From the NCBI GenBank assembly GCA_024742575.1, contig JANSYF010000006.1:23306-87305 (forward strand): 64,000 nt of DNA, written 5' to 3'. The notes under the pieces are model-generated. The model saw only the letters and a program-made list of their open reading frames with translations. It was not told the DNA's origin and did not search any database. Position numbers and translations under genes: made by a program. Positions 27,223 to 37,193 of this stretch are shown here, piece after piece (within the stretch, counting starts at the first letter, position 1; each line of letters begins with the position of its first letter). The stretch comes from Paracoccaceae bacterium. GTDB lineage: Bacteria; Pseudomonadota; Alphaproteobacteria; Rhodobacterales; Rhodobacteraceae.

Positions 27223-27936
27223 CTATCGGAATGTTCTTGGAGACAAAGCGGACTGGAACCACGTCACAAAGCTAAGGATCGAAAAGACGGGCACACCTGT
27301 TGCAGCGCGGATAGCCGGTGCGTAGGGTCCCATGTTTGTGCATTCGAGAACCAATGCCCCAATATCCGGATTACTTGCCACGAGTTTCCGGGCTGCATCA
27401 ACATTGTCCTCTTCGGCAGCAGCGACATCCATCTCGGGTTCATTACCCAGAATGGCACGGGTAAACTCGCGACTTCCTTCCGTGCTTCCGATTGGTGTAT
27501 CCGGCGGCACACCGGCTGCTGCAAGATGAGCGGGTGTCAATGAGCTTCCCGAGATCGTCAGTATCCCGGCCCTTTTCCCAGCTGGAAGTAGCGCATTCAC
27601 CATACCTGTTTGCATCAGCGATGACGTAGCGACGGGCACCCCTACGGCTGCTGCGATATCCTGCTGGAAAATGGACAGAAAACCGCAATTCGTGGTGATC
27701 CCGTCCACGCCGTCCGCGACCAGTTCCTGCGCCGCCGCAATGAAATCGGGCAAAAGACCTTGGGCGTTCCGACGCACGACTTTGTCCGGTGATGCGCCCC
27801 GCACGATTTTGTAGTGCACTGGAAATTCCCAGCTCGTCGCGTTTCCCATGTCACCCGGAATGCGAGGGAACCGCGCTTCAAGCATAAGAATACCCACCGC
27901 TGCGCCGTAAATTGCCTTGCCGCCTTGCGCCTTCAT
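27223..27936 (-). CDS. Aspartate/glutamate racemase family protein
   Basis: 237 residues of the PLP-independent Asp/Glu/hydantoin racemase superfamily. Both catalytic cysteines are visible (ITTNCGFLS near residue 85 and VLECTNMGPYAP near residue 198). The family also includes maleate isomerase and arylmalonate decarboxylase, so the substrate is open. The ATG overlaps the LysR stop by ATGA. Its regulator and the divergent enolase-superfamily gene suggest a shared catabolic pathway. Confidence 0.8.
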   Translation of the reverse strand: MKAQGGKAIYGAAVGILMLEARFPRIPGDMGNATSWEFPVHYKIVRGASPDKVVRRNAQGLLPDFIAAAQELVADGVDGITTNCGFLSIFQQDIAAAVGVPVATSSLMQTGMVNALLPAGKRAGILTISGSSLTPAHLAAAGVPPDTPIGSTEGSREFTRAILGNEPEMDVAAAEEDNVDAARKLVASNPDIGALVLECTNMGPYAPAIRAATGVPVFSILSFVTWFQSALSPRTFR

Positions 27937-28853
27937 GCTTCAATCCTGTCTAGGGTTTCGTCTATTGCGATCTTCTCCATCTGAGGAATGATCTGATCAA
28001 GAAATTCTTGCCCAATCACTGAAATTGGCCGGTCGCGCCGCGTCACTATTACAATATCGAGATGGACAGTCGGCTCCAATCGCCGGACCACATATCCCTG
28101 CCCGTCATCGCTGGCCAAAGTGAACGGGTCGATCATTGCAGCCCCCAACCCCTGCTTAACAAGGTTAAGCGCGTTTCGAAAAAGGTCGGTATGGCACCGC
28201 ACCCGAAAATGCGCCCCGTTCGAATGAAAGGCCTCACGCGTCCGACGTGTAACCATATGATCCGCCCCCATGATGATAAACGGATAATCGTCCAGCGCAT
28301 TCGGAGTCACGGGTGCATCGTCAGATAACCCAGCGCATACCGGAATGGCGCACAAGGTTTCAAAGGTGAACCGCCTTTCTTCCAGTCCTTCATGCAGGAT
28401 GGGACGTTCGCAGATTCCAATTTCATACAACCCAGCCGCAACCCACTCTTGTATCTTACCCGAATACTGAGATTGGACAGCAAGTGTTAGGTTTGGTCGT
28501 TTTTCACAAAACGCCGCGATTTCTGCGGGGATGAAACCGAACGCCAAGGCGTGGTTGGATGCGACTTGCAACTGACCCGCCGTCCGGTTTTGAAGGTCGG
28601 CAACAGCCTGATTCACATGATCGAGCCCCCGCACAATCGTATCAATCTCATCAAACAAGACTGCAGCCTCGGGCGTCGGAACAAGGCGGCCTCGCCGACG
28701 TTCGAATAATTTGAATTTGGTACGTCGTTCCAATTGCGACAGCAGGTTGCTGATAGCGGGTTGCGACACTCCGAGGTGCTCGGCCGCCGCAGTTACGGTG
28801 CCGCGCTCCATGATGGCGTGAAAAGCTTGGAACTGGCGAAACGGTGTCGACAT
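27933..28853 (-). CDS. LysR-family regulator
   Basis: 306 residues: N-terminal winged helix (FRQFQAFHAIMERGTVTAAA and GVSQPAISNLLSQLE) and a substrate-binding domain. First gene of a two-gene minus unit with the racemase, and divergent from the enolase-superfamily gene. The intergenic palindrome at 28866-28881 is its likely target. The effector is unknown but probably a compound taken up by the adjacent TRAP transporter. Confidence 0.85.
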   Translation of the reverse strand: MSTPFRQFQAFHAIMERGTVTAAAEHLGVSQPAISNLLSQLERRTKFKLFERRRGRLVPTPEAAVLFDEIDTIVRGLDHVNQAVADLQNRTAGQLQVASNHALAFGFIPAEIAAFCEKRPNLTLAVQSQYSGKIQEWVAAGLYEIGICERPILHEGLEERRFTFETLCAIPVCAGLSDDAPVTPNALDDYPFIIMGADHMVTRRTREAFHSNGAHFRVRCHTDLFRNALNLVKQGLGAAMIDPFTLASDDGQGYVVRRLEPTVHLDIVIVTRRDRPISVIGQEFLDQIIPQMEKIAIDETLDRIEA

Positions 28854-28865
28854 ACACCACTAGTA

Positions 28866-28881
28866 TCATAAATTATTATGA
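28866..28881. promoter_or_regulatory. Palindrome between divergent LysR and enolase-superfamily genes
   Basis: TCATAA-ATTA-TTATGA is a perfect 6-4-6 palindrome 13 bases upstream of the LysR start. An ATG at 28878 lies inside it, one reason to place the divergent gene's start at 28953 instead. Likely LysR operator; inferred from position. Confidence 0.55.
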
Positions 28882-28952
28882 AGTCGCAAAATCTTTGTAT
28901 TGGAAATGATGAAGCCCTCGGGGCACGGTTGTTTAATGGGGGCCTTCCAAAG

Positions 28953-30086
28953 ATGAGCGACAACAACCAAATCATAACTGGCTTTGATCTCTGGCATCTT
29001 TCACTACCTGTTGTTTCGGCTCGAGATCACGGAATTGGAAGGGTCGATGGGACGTGCGAAGTCGTTATATTGCGACTGACTTCCGAAAGCGGCGAAACCG
29101 GTTGGGGAGAAGCGTCTCCTTGGGTGGTGTTTACTGGATCGCCAGAAGCGACCTTCGCCGCTTTGGATCGGTACATCCGGCCATTGGTTCTGGGTCGCAA
29201 AGTCGCCGAACGCGAAAAGATCATGTTAGACGCCGAAAGAGCCGTTGCGCATTGCACAGAGGCAAAAACAGCGCTTGATACCGCTCTTCTGGATCTCGCC
29301 GCACGCCTTTCTAATCAACCTGTCCACGCTCTTGTGGGCGGCAAATGTCGTGACACGATCCCGCTCTCGGTTTCGTTGGCAAACCCTGACTTTGCGCAGG
29401 ACCGCGCCTTGCTTAACCGCTTGCGCGAGGATGGCGTCCGCATCGTTAAACTCAAAACCGGTTTCCGGGATCACGATTTCGATTTAATGCGCCTTGAAGC
29501 ATTGGCTCTGGATTATCCGGAATTTGTCGTTCGCGTGGACTACAATCAAGGCCTTTCCCCCGAGGACGCCTTAGCCCGTGTCCGCGATGTCGCAACGTTT
29601 CGGCCTGACTTCATCGAACAACCCGTGCGCGCGCCTCATTACGACCTCATGGCGCAAATCCGCGAGGCAATCGTTGTTCCGCTTTTGGCGGACGAGAGCG
29701 TTTTTGGCCCCGAGGACATGGCACGCGCCATACGCGAGGGCATTTGTGACGGTGTGTCGATCAAGCTAATGAAGTCGGGCGGGTTTGCGCGCGCTCAAAC
29801 CGTTGCCACCATGGCAGCCAACCAAGGTCTGGGCGTATATGGCGGCGACATGTTCGAAGCTGGGATTGCGCACCTTGCTGGCACACACCTGATCGCAGCC
29901 ACTCGGGCCATTGACTTAGGATGCGAGTTTTATCAGGCCCGATACTATCTGAAAGAGGACATTCTTGAAACGCCGTTCCCTTGCAATGGCGGTCATGTTC
30001 AGGTGCCTGACACACCGGGGCTTGGCATCCGACCCGACCTCGACAAGCTGAACCACTACAACATCGCCAAGGGGCGCGGTACATGA
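28953..30086 (+). CDS. Mandelate racemase/muconate lactonizing enzyme family protein
   Basis: Enolase-superfamily member of 377 residues. The active-site set is complete: KxK as K166-L-K168 (IVKLKTG), metal ligands D196 (VDYNQG), E222 (IEQPV) and D247 (ADESVF), and a second base at K271 (SIKLMKSGG). This is the pattern of the muconate cycloisomerase/epimerase subgroup, which includes dipeptide and proline-betaine epimerases. The start at 28953 is favoured over 28878, which falls in a palindrome. Overlaps the D-amino-acid oxidase-like gene by ATGA. The substrate is unknown; an amino-acid-derived compound is likely from context. Confidence 0.85.
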   Translation: MSDNNQIITGFDLWHLSLPVVSARDHGIGRVDGTCEVVILRLTSESGETGWGEASPWVVFTGSPEATFAALDRYIRPLVLGRKVAEREKIMLDAERAVAHCTEAKTALDTALLDLAARLSNQPVHALVGGKCRDTIPLSVSLANPDFAQDRALLNRLREDGVRIVKLKTGFRDHDFDLMRLEALALDYPEFVVRVDYNQGLSPEDALARVRDVATFRPDFIEQPVRAPHYDLMAQIREAIVVPLLADESVFGPEDMARAIREGICDGVSIKLMKSGGFARAQTVATMAANQGLGVYGGDMFEAGIAHLAGTHLIAATRAIDLGCEFYQARYYLKEDILETPFPCNGGHVQVPDTPGLGIRPDLDKLNHYNIAKGRGT

Positions 30087-31333
30087 GCGAGGCAAAAACC
30101 ATCGCCATTGTCGGTGCAGGCATCGTCGGAGTGTCGACCGCTATTTGGCTACAGCGTGACGGCCACAAAGTTATCTTGATTGACCGGGACGGTCCTGCGG
30201 CAGGTGCAAGCCATGGCAATGGAGGTGTGCTAGCAAGCTGTTCCATCATTCCAGTTACGGTGCCGGGGCTATTGCGAAAAGCACCGGGAATGCTGTTGGG
30301 GCGCGATCAACCGCTGTTTCTGAAATGGGGATACTTGCCCAAACTTATGCCTTGGCTGATGTCGTATATGAGCCAAGCTAGCGAAACCGCAGTGCGGCGG
30401 CGCGCAGCGGCTTTAGCCCCTATCATTGGCGACAGCCTTGTCGATCATCAAGCACTTGCGGCAGGTACCGGGGCAGAAAAATGGATCGTGCCCAGCGACT
30501 ACCTGTTTCTTTACCGCGATCGCGCACACTATGACGGCGACGCGCTTGGGTGGTCCATCCGCAAAGAACACGGTTTTGCGTGGGATATCCTCGAAGGTGA
30601 GGCGTTTCGTGCATATGACCCCATTTTTGCGCAAAACATCGGGCTTGCGGCGCGGTTGGGCGATCATGGGCGTATTCGCGATCCAGGCGCTTATGTCAAA
30701 GCGCTTGCCGCCCATGCAGAGGCACAAGGCGCCAGGTTTATCCGCGCCGAAGTGACGGATTTCGCCCGCGAAAATGGCCAAGTGACAGGTGTGCGTGCGG
30801 GTGGCGAAACAATCTCTTGTGATGCCGTTGCGCTGTGCACTGGCGCTTGGTCAAAGCATCTTGCCTCCAAGCTTGGACTGAAAGCACCGTTGGAAAGTGA
30901 ACGAGGCTATCACCTTGAACTATGGGAGCCATCAGTGATGCCCCGCGCCCCGGTGATGGTGGCGTCTGGGAAATTTGTCGCGACCCCGATGGAGGGCCGT
31001 CTGCGCCTTGCAGGCATCGTCGAATTCGGAGGACTGGACGCACCTGCGTCACGGGCCCCGTTTGACTTGCTGGAGCGCAATATCCGGGCCGCCATTCCCG
31101 GTATCACCTGGAAGAAAACCGTCGAATGGATGGGTCACCGACCATCCATGACGGATTCAATTCCCGTGATTGGCGAAGTGCCAAACCTTGCCGGTGCCTT
31201 CGTTGCCTTTGGGCACGACCATGTCGGGCTGACTGGTGGCCCCCGAACCGGCAGAATTATGGCTCAACTGATGTCCAAGACCACACCAAACATTGACCTG
31301 AGCCCCTATTCTCCCGCACGCTTCTCTGCGTGA
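30083..31333 (+). CDS. FAD-dependent D-amino-acid dehydrogenase/oxidase-like protein
   Basis: 416 residues of the DAO/DadA family. The Rossmann motif [17 protein letters not shown] is at the N-terminus, with [12 protein letters not shown] after it and [18 protein letters not shown] at the C-terminus. The family oxidises D-amino acids or N-methylated amino acids to 2-oxo acids. Together with the epimerase-like gene upstream and the racemase across the promoter it suggests L-to-D conversion followed by oxidation. Overlaps the upstream gene by four bases. Confidence 0.85.
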   Translation: MSEAKTIAIVGAGIVGVSTAIWLQRDGHKVILIDRDGPAAGASHGNGGVLASCSIIPVTVPGLLRKAPGMLLGRDQPLFLKWGYLPKLMPWLMSYMSQASETAVRRRAAALAPIIGDSLVDHQALAAGTGAEKWIVPSDYLFLYRDRAHYDGDALGWSIRKEHGFAWDILEGEAFRAYDPIFAQNIGLAARLGDHGRIRDPGAYVKALAAHAEAQGARFIRAEVTDFARENGQVTGVRAGGETISCDAVALCTGAWSKHLASKLGLKAPLESERGYHLELWEPSVMPRAPVMVASGKFVATPMEGRLRLAGIVEFGGLDAPASRAPFDLLERNIRAAIPGITWKKTVEWMGHRPSMTDSIPVIGEVPNLAGAFVAFGHDHVGLTGGPRTGRIMAQLMSKTTPNIDLSPYSPARFSA

Positions 31334-31379
31334 CGGGATCAAATCAAGAAACTGAAGCAAACCACAGGGAGACCAAAAA

Positions 31380-32357
31380 ATGAAAAAGCTAATGAACTTA
31401 ACCGCAGGTGTCGCGCTGGCGACCACCGTGGCCGCTCCGGTCATGGCCGAAACGTGGGATATGCCGATGGCGTATGCCGCCACGAATTTCCATTCGGAAG
31501 TTGGAGCGAATTTTGCCAAATGCGTCACCGATGGAGCTGGAGGCGATCTTGAGATCGTGACCCACCCATCTGGGTCTCTTTTCCCAGGCAACGAAATTAA
31601 GCGCGCCGTACAGACCGGCCAAGCCAATATCGGCGAACGGCTTCTGTCGGCACATCAAAACGAGAACCCACTCTACGGCGTAGACTCCATCCCTTTCCTC
31701 GTGTCGTCATTCGACGAGCATGAAAAGCTTTGGGAAATCGCAGGGCCTGCCGTTGCAGAGGTCATGGCCGAGGACAACCTACACTACCTCTATTCGGTGC
31801 CTTGGCCGCCGCAGGGCCTTTATTTCCGCGATCCGGTTAACGCGGTCGCAGATATGAATGGGGTAAAATTCCGCTCCTATTCGACCGCAACAGCGCGTTT
31901 GGCGGAACTCACAGGTATGATCCCGGTTCAAATTGAAGCCGCTGAAATCAGCCAAGCCTTCGCAACGGGTGTTGCAGACTCGATGATTTCATCGGGCGCC
32001 ACGGGCTATGACCGTAAGGTGTGGGAACATCTTAATCACTTCTACATCGTGGATGCATGGCTGCCGCGTAACGCAGTGTTTGTGAATATGGACGCGTGGA
32101 ACGGTCTAGATGATGCAAGCAAGGCGGTCATGAACGATTGCGCCGCCGCTGCAAAGGCCGAAGGTCTTGCACGTTCGAAGGATTACACCGACTTTACATT
32201 GGATGGCCTTCGTGAGGGCGGCATGACAGTCGAAGCCGCCAGCGACACGCTTGTCGGCGAACTTCAGGCCATCGGTGCGACCATGACCGAAGAATGGCTT
32301 GCCGGTGCTGGCGAGAAAGGCAAAGCCATCGTCGATGCCTACAAGGCCGGAAACTGA
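31380..32357 (+). CDS. TRAP transporter substrate-binding protein DctP-type
   Basis: 325 residues with a Sec signal peptide (MKKLMNLTAGVALATTVAAP, cleavage after VMA). Seen: GNEIKRAVQTGQANIGERLLS and the core GVKFRSYST, the DctP acid-binding region. AGGGAG precedes the ATG. It starts the second TRAP transporter, in the same unit as the epimerase- and oxidase-like genes, so it probably imports their substrate. Confidence 0.9.
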   Translation: MKKLMNLTAGVALATTVAAPVMAETWDMPMAYAATNFHSEVGANFAKCVTDGAGGDLEIVTHPSGSLFPGNEIKRAVQTGQANIGERLLSAHQNENPLYGVDSIPFLVSSFDEHEKLWEIAGPAVAEVMAEDNLHYLYSVPWPPQGLYFRDPVNAVADMNGVKFRSYSTATARLAELTGMIPVQIEAAEISQAFATGVADSMISSGATGYDRKVWEHLNHFYIVDAWLPRNAVFVNMDAWNGLDDASKAVMNDCAAAAKAEGLARSKDYTDFTLDGLREGGMTVEAASDTLVGELQAIGATMTEEWLAGAGEKGKAIVDAYKAGN

Positions 32358-32440
32358 CGACATTAGAAAAGGCTGGGGCGACTGGTTTACTCACGTGGTC
32401 GCCCTAGCCACTTCAAACCATCACAGACGGGATCGGGACA

Positions 32441-32971
32441 ATGGCGGCAGCGCGCGCGCTCAGGCGTATTCTTGACTTTCTCTATCTGGCGGGCGGAATT
32501 ATCGCAGCCTTTTTCTTGGTCGCCATTCTGACCATCATTGTCTTGCAAATGTTGGCACGCTGGTCGGGTGTGACCTTTCCCGGTGCAACCGATTATGCCG
32601 GTTATTGTATGGCGGCTGCGTCGTTCTTCGCCTTTGCATATGCATTGAACCACGGAGCGCATATTCGGGTATCCATTATTCTGAATTCATTGGGGCGGAT
32701 GCGACGCTGGGGCGAGACCTTCTGTTTTGGCGTGGGCACCCTCATCGCGACCTATTTTGCCTGGTACGCGGTCAAAGGCACATATGTGTCATGGCGCTGG
32801 AACGAAATTAGCCAAGGCCTTGATAAAACGCCGATCTGGGTTCCCCAGATCTCGATGTCGGTTGGCGCCATTCTGTTGGCCATCGCCTTCTGGGACCATC
32901 TGGTTCAGCTCCTCTTCAAGGGAGAACACGGGATCAAATCCGATCTGCTTGAACAAAGCCACGCGGAGTAA
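32441..32971 (+). CDS. TRAP transporter small membrane subunit DctQ-type
   Basis: 176 residues, four hydrophobic segments (IIAAFFLVAILTIIVLQML first). Typical DctQ features include ATDYAGYCMAAASFFAFAYAL, quoted here only as ATDYAGYC and FFAFAYAL. It follows DctP by 83 bases and precedes DctM by 6. Confidence 0.88.
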   Translation: MAAARALRRILDFLYLAGGIIAAFFLVAILTIIVLQMLARWSGVTFPGATDYAGYCMAAASFFAFAYALNHGAHIRVSIILNSLGRMRRWGETFCFGVGTLIATYFAWYAVKGTYVSWRWNEISQGLDKTPIWVPQISMSVGAILLAIAFWDHLVQLLFKGEHGIKSDLLEQSHAE

Positions 32972-32977
32972 CGCACC

Positions 32978-34282
32978 ATGGAACAGCTTGCCCCGATTGC
33001 GATCTTTCTCTTTGTTCTGTTCTTTTTGCTTGGCTCGGGTGTTTGGGTTGGCCTTGCACTTATGGGCGTCGCCTTTGTGGGGATGGAATTGTTTACGTCC
33101 CGACCGCCCGGCGACGCGATGATCACCCGCGTTTGGGGGGCATCGTCGTCATGGACACTGACCGCGCTGCCCTTGTTCATCTGGATGGGCGAAATCCTGT
33201 ACCGAACGCGATTATCCGAAGACATGTTTCGTGGTCTGTCGCCCTGGCTAGCAAGATTACCGGGTGGACTGGTGCACACCAACATCGTGGGGTGCACGGT
33301 CTTTGCTGCTGTGTCGGGTTCGTCCGCAGCAACCCTGACCACAGTCGGCAAGATGTCGATCCCGGAATTGCGCAAACGCAACTACCCTGAAAACATGGTC
33401 ATTGGCACACTCGCGGGTGCAGCCACGCTGGGTCTGATGATCCCGCCGTCTCTGACGCTGATCGTCTATGGCGTCACGATCAATGAATCGATCACCAAGC
33501 TGTTTATGGCTGGAATTCTGCCAGGTCTCGTGCTGGCTTCGATGTTCATGGCTTATGTGGCAGTGATGTCTTTTGTGTCCAAGGACTTTAACCCCACCCC
33601 CGAAGAACCCATGACTTTTGGCGAAAAAGTCAAAAACTCGCGCTTTCTGATCCCGGTCATTTGCCTGATCCTTGTCGTCATCGGTTCGATGTATCTCGGC
33701 TTTGCCACCGCGACCGAAGCAGCAGCCTTTGGTGTCATTGGATCGCTGGTACTGGCCGCCACGCAGGGCTCGCTTACGTGGGACACCTTCACCGAAAGCT
33801 TGATGGGCGCTGTACGCACGTCGGCCATGATCGCCCTGATCCTTGCAGGTGCCGCGTTCTTGTCGCTATCGATGGGCTTTACCGGCCTGCCGCGCGGGTT
33901 GGCGGATCTGATCGCCTCGCTTGACCTGAGCCGGTTTGAGTTGTTGATGGCTCTGCTGGTTTTCTACATCGTCCTTGGTATGTTCCTTGACGGCATTTCG
34001 TCGGTGGTTCTGACCATGGCGGTCGTGGAACCAATGATCCGACAGGCAGGCATCGACATCATCTGGTTCGGCATTTTCATCGTCGTGGTCGTGGAAATGG
34101 CGCAGATCACACCACCCATCGGGTTCAACCTTTTCGTGCTTCAGGGCATGACGACCCACGAGATGAACTTTATCGCCAAGGCTGCGATCCCGATGTTCCT
34201 GATCATGGTGGTAATGGTCTTTGTCTTGATTGCCTTCCCCGAACTGGCGACATGGCTGCCCGATAACATACGACAACGATAG
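32978..34282 (+). CDS. TRAP transporter large membrane subunit DctM-type
   Basis: 434 residues, the normal DctM length. Many hydrophobic helices. Seen: GCTVFAAVSGSSAATLTTVG, GLMIPPSLTLIVYG and ITPPIGFNLFVLQGM, all signature segments. Its TAG stop shares a base with the GTG start of the next gene, so the BASS-like protein is translationally coupled. Confidence 0.93.
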   Translation: MEQLAPIAIFLFVLFFLLGSGVWVGLALMGVAFVGMELFTSRPPGDAMITRVWGASSSWTLTALPLFIWMGEILYRTRLSEDMFRGLSPWLARLPGGLVHTNIVGCTVFAAVSGSSAATLTTVGKMSIPELRKRNYPENMVIGTLAGAATLGLMIPPSLTLIVYGVTINESITKLFMAGILPGLVLASMFMAYVAVMSFVSKDFNPTPEEPMTFGEKVKNSRFLIPVICLILVVIGSMYLGFATATEAAAFGVIGSLVLAATQGSLTWDTFTESLMGAVRTSAMIALILAGAAFLSLSMGFTGLPRGLADLIASLDLSRFELLMALLVFYIVLGMFLDGISSVVLTMAVVEPMIRQAGIDIIWFGIFIVVVVEMAQITPPIGFNLFVLQGMTTHEMNFIAKAAIPMFLIMVVMVFVLIAFPELATWLPDNIRQR

Positions 34283-35226
34283 TGAGTCCGCTCGCTTTCG
34301 CCGCCCGACACGGACGCTGGAGCCTCGTCGCCGGATTGGCGGCGGGGCTTGGCTTGCCCGGGGTCGCGCAAACTATGAGGCCCGTGCTGCCAGAGCTGGT
34401 CAGCGCTTTGCTTTTCGTGGCCGCATTGCGCATCGGGCCACGCGCCACGATCGGCAGCTTAAAAGCCATCGGACATACGCTTCGGACGGTGATCGGTTAC
34501 CAATTGGTTGCGCCGCTTCTGGCCCTGGGCGTCTTGACGGCTATGGGGATGGCTTCAACGCCTTGGGGCATGGCTCTTGTTCTGGTCTTGGCTGCACCAT
34601 CTGTCACGGGAAGCGCAAACTTCACAATCCTCATGGGGCAGGACCCGTCGGTCGCCATGCGGATCATGTTGGTCGGCACAGCGTTGTTCCCGCTCACCGC
34701 ATTGGCGGTTTTGACGCTGTCTCCGATTGTTGAGTCTCCTTTGCAGGCTCTGCTTGGTACAGCACGGCTGATCGGCGTGGTGTTTGGTGCGGTTGGAACG
34801 GCATTTGCCGTAAGATGGTTTTTCTGGCGCGATATCGGCGTGGAAGGCCGCAACGCACTCGATGGGTGCTCTGCCATTTTACTGGCTGTAGTTGTTGTTG
34901 GCCTGATGAGCGCCGCCGGTCCTGCATTGCTTTCGTCACCGCTGCACTTCGCATCCTGGCTGGCTTTCGCGTTTGCCATCAATTTCGGGCTGCAACTTCT
35001 GGCGCATCGCTTTGTCCCGGTCGAAGACGAAACGCGTGATCGCACGGGTACAAGCATCATCGCCGGAAACCGCAATATCGCGCTGTTCCTTGTCGCCCTC
35101 CCGCCCGAGGTGATGGATCGGGTGCTGCTGTTTATCGGCTGTTACCAATTCCCTATGTACCTGACCCCCATTTTGCTTGGCAAAGCCCTTCGCCCCCGCG
35201 ACCCTGCAGGTGCGGCAAAACTCTAA
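34282..35226 (+). CDS. BASS-like membrane transporter protein
   Basis: 314 residues with about nine or ten hydrophobic helices. The pattern (LVLAAPSVTGSANFTILMG, then TGTSIIAGNRNIALFL) resembles bile acid:sodium symporter (BASS/SBF) proteins, with the crossed-helix motif. The GTG at 34282 overlaps the TRAP permease stop. A second carrier in a TRAP operon could export a product or provide low-affinity uptake. The family call is by general pattern. Confidence 0.6.
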   Translation: MSPLAFAARHGRWSLVAGLAAGLGLPGVAQTMRPVLPELVSALLFVAALRIGPRATIGSLKAIGHTLRTVIGYQLVAPLLALGVLTAMGMASTPWGMALVLVLAAPSVTGSANFTILMGQDPSVAMRIMLVGTALFPLTALAVLTLSPIVESPLQALLGTARLIGVVFGAVGTAFAVRWFFWRDIGVEGRNALDGCSAILLAVVVVGLMSAAGPALLSSPLHFASWLAFAFAINFGLQLLAHRFVPVEDETRDRTGTSIIAGNRNIALFLVALPPEVMDRVLLFIGCYQFPMYLTPILLGKALRPRDPAGAAKL

Positions 35227-35242
35227 CCTTTGAGGAAACCAC

Positions 35243-36961
35243 ATGACACGGATGAACGGAGCGCAGGTCATTCTGAGGATGTTGGAACTGCACGAAGTCG
35301 GTTGTGTGTTTGGATTGCCGGGCGAGACAACCATCGGCTGGTACAAGGAATGGCAAGAGTCGTCTTCCATCAAATTCGTCCTCACGCGGGATGAACGGAC
35401 CGCCTCTTTCGCGGCCGAGGCCTATGCTAAGGTCACGGGTCGCCCCGCCGTTCTCGAAGCGCCCAGTCCCGGTGTCACCCATTGCGCCCCCGGCATTGCT
35501 GAAGCGTATTTGTCTTCGGTTCCGGTGATCTTTTTCAGCTCGGACATCCCGGTGAATCAGGACAAGAAGCACGGCCTGACCGGTCTTGACCAAACGGCTT
35601 TGTATTCCAGCATTTGCAAGGAATCCTTCTACCTTACCTCTGTGAAAGATATTCCCTTCCTCCTGCGTCGCGCCTTCCGGGTAGCAACATCGGGGCACCC
35701 TGCCCCGGTACACGTGCGTGTTCCGATCAATGTCTTCCACGAAGAGGCCGAGATCACCGATCTTTATGCAGAGCCAGAGTATCGGCACTACCCTGCGCAC
35801 CGTCCTGTAGCGGATCATTCCAAGATCAGAGAAACGATGGCGTTGCTTCTTGCCGCCGAAAAGCCATTGATCGTGTGCGGTCAGGGTGCGCTCATTTCCG
35901 GAGCTGGTGCTGCAGTGCTCGAACTGGCCGAACTGTTGCAAATCCCCGTCGCAACCACAACGCCCGGCAAAGGCACGGTCCCCGAGACCCACCCACTGTC
36001 ACTGCGTGTGATCGGGGCGCGGGGTGGCATGGGGTATGCCAACGACTATGCTGCTGCCGCCGATACCATCTTCCTGATCGGGTCAAACACGGATTCCAGT
36101 TCGACCAACCATTGGACGCTGTACGGCGAACCGCAAAGCAAGACGTTCATCCAACTCGACATTGCCGAAGCGCATATGGGCAATAACTTCCCGCTTGCAG
36201 TCGGATTAGTGGGAGATGCGCGAGCGACGCTGGAATACATGCTGGAGCTGCTCCGCCGCGAACATCCTAATCTTGTTCACCCGATCGTAGATTTGACCGA
36301 ACTGAAGCAATCGGCGCTGGATGCGGTGTTCAACGCCAATATCCCCATGCCAAAAGACACATTGTCGCCGGTCCGGCTGGCTCAGGTACTAGATCAGATT
36401 TTACCTGATGATGGGATCATCACCGCCGAACCAGGTGTTGCCGCGATCTATCCATCAGCCCTCATGTCGGTGCGCAAAGCTGGGCGACGCTATCTGACGA
36501 ACTATTCGATGGGGGCGCTTGGCTATTCCGTACCAGCAGCCATCGGCGCGGCCTATGCCAGCGACGGTCCGGTGATTTGCCTGACAGGCGACGGGTCTTT
36601 GGCCTTTGTGTTGGGCGACTTCGAAACCATCCGGCGCAGCGGCAAGAACATCACCGTGATCCTGATGCGCAATGACAGCTATGGATGGATCCGGGGCGAG
36701 GCCATTCTTCTGGACGACGTCGATGCACCGTGGACAACCGATTTTGGCGCAGTTGATTATGTAAAGGTCGCCGAAGGATTTGGGTTTTCTGCCACTCGCG
36801 TCACCTCGGAAGATCAGATCGAACCTGTTCTTGCTGCCGCTCTTGCACATCCCGGTGCGAATTTCATCGAAATGATGGTGCCGACGCAGGACAAAATCGT
36901 ACCATTCGTGCCCAGTTGGGTGGACGCGGCACGTGACAAAGGACTGTCGTATTTCCGGTAG
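35243..36961 (+). CDS. Thiamine-diphosphate-dependent enzyme, acetolactate-synthase-like
   Basis: 572 residues with the three-domain ThDP fold. N-terminal pyrimidine domain with the catalytic Glu in LTRDERTASFAAEAYA; middle domain; C-terminal diphosphate domain with the GDG...N metal motif (CLTGDGSLAF to LMRNDSYG). The family includes acetolactate synthase, benzoylformate decarboxylase and sulfoacetaldehyde acetyltransferase; I cannot choose between them. GAGGAAA precedes the ATG. Last gene of this unit, so it probably decarboxylates or condenses the 2-oxo acid made by the oxidase. Confidence 0.8.
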   Translation: MTRMNGAQVILRMLELHEVGCVFGLPGETTIGWYKEWQESSSIKFVLTRDERTASFAAEAYAKVTGRPAVLEAPSPGVTHCAPGIAEAYLSSVPVIFFSSDIPVNQDKKHGLTGLDQTALYSSICKESFYLTSVKDIPFLLRRAFRVATSGHPAPVHVRVPINVFHEEAEITDLYAEPEYRHYPAHRPVADHSKIRETMALLLAAEKPLIVCGQGALISGAGAAVLELAELLQIPVATTTPGKGTVPETHPLSLRVIGARGGMGYANDYAAAADTIFLIGSNTDSSSTNHWTLYGEPQSKTFIQLDIAEAHMGNNFPLAVGLVGDARATLEYMLELLRREHPNLVHPIVDLTELKQSALDAVFNANIPMPKDTLSPVRLAQVLDQILPDDGIITAEPGVAAIYPSALMSVRKAGRRYLTNYSMGALGYSVPAAIGAAYASDGPVICLTGDGSLAFVLGDFETIRRSGKNITVILMRNDSYGWIRGEAILLDDVDAPWTTDFGAVDYVKVAEGFGFSATRVTSEDQIEPVLAAALAHPGANFIEMMVPTQDKIVPFVPSWVDAARDKGLSYFR

Positions 36962-37193
36962 TTTTCATACCAGACCAAGAACATACGACGTGCATAAAAC
37001 GCGCCAAAGACATCGGTTTCTTCCACCCTACGCCTTCGTTGCATTTTGCGCAGCTTGTGAGCGCACTGATCTCATCGACCATCTTTTAAAACTATGCTTT
37101 TCATTGTCCGAAAATGTTCCTCGGTTTAGCGTTTTGCAGGCAGAGCGGAGTCGAGCCTAGACAAAAAGAGACGCTCTGAATGGAAGGTGTTGT

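Noticed and set aside
37142..37177. Inverted repeat AGAGCG/CGCTCT before the SulP gene
   Set aside because: Arms are only six bases with a 24-base loop, close to chance; no regulator match.
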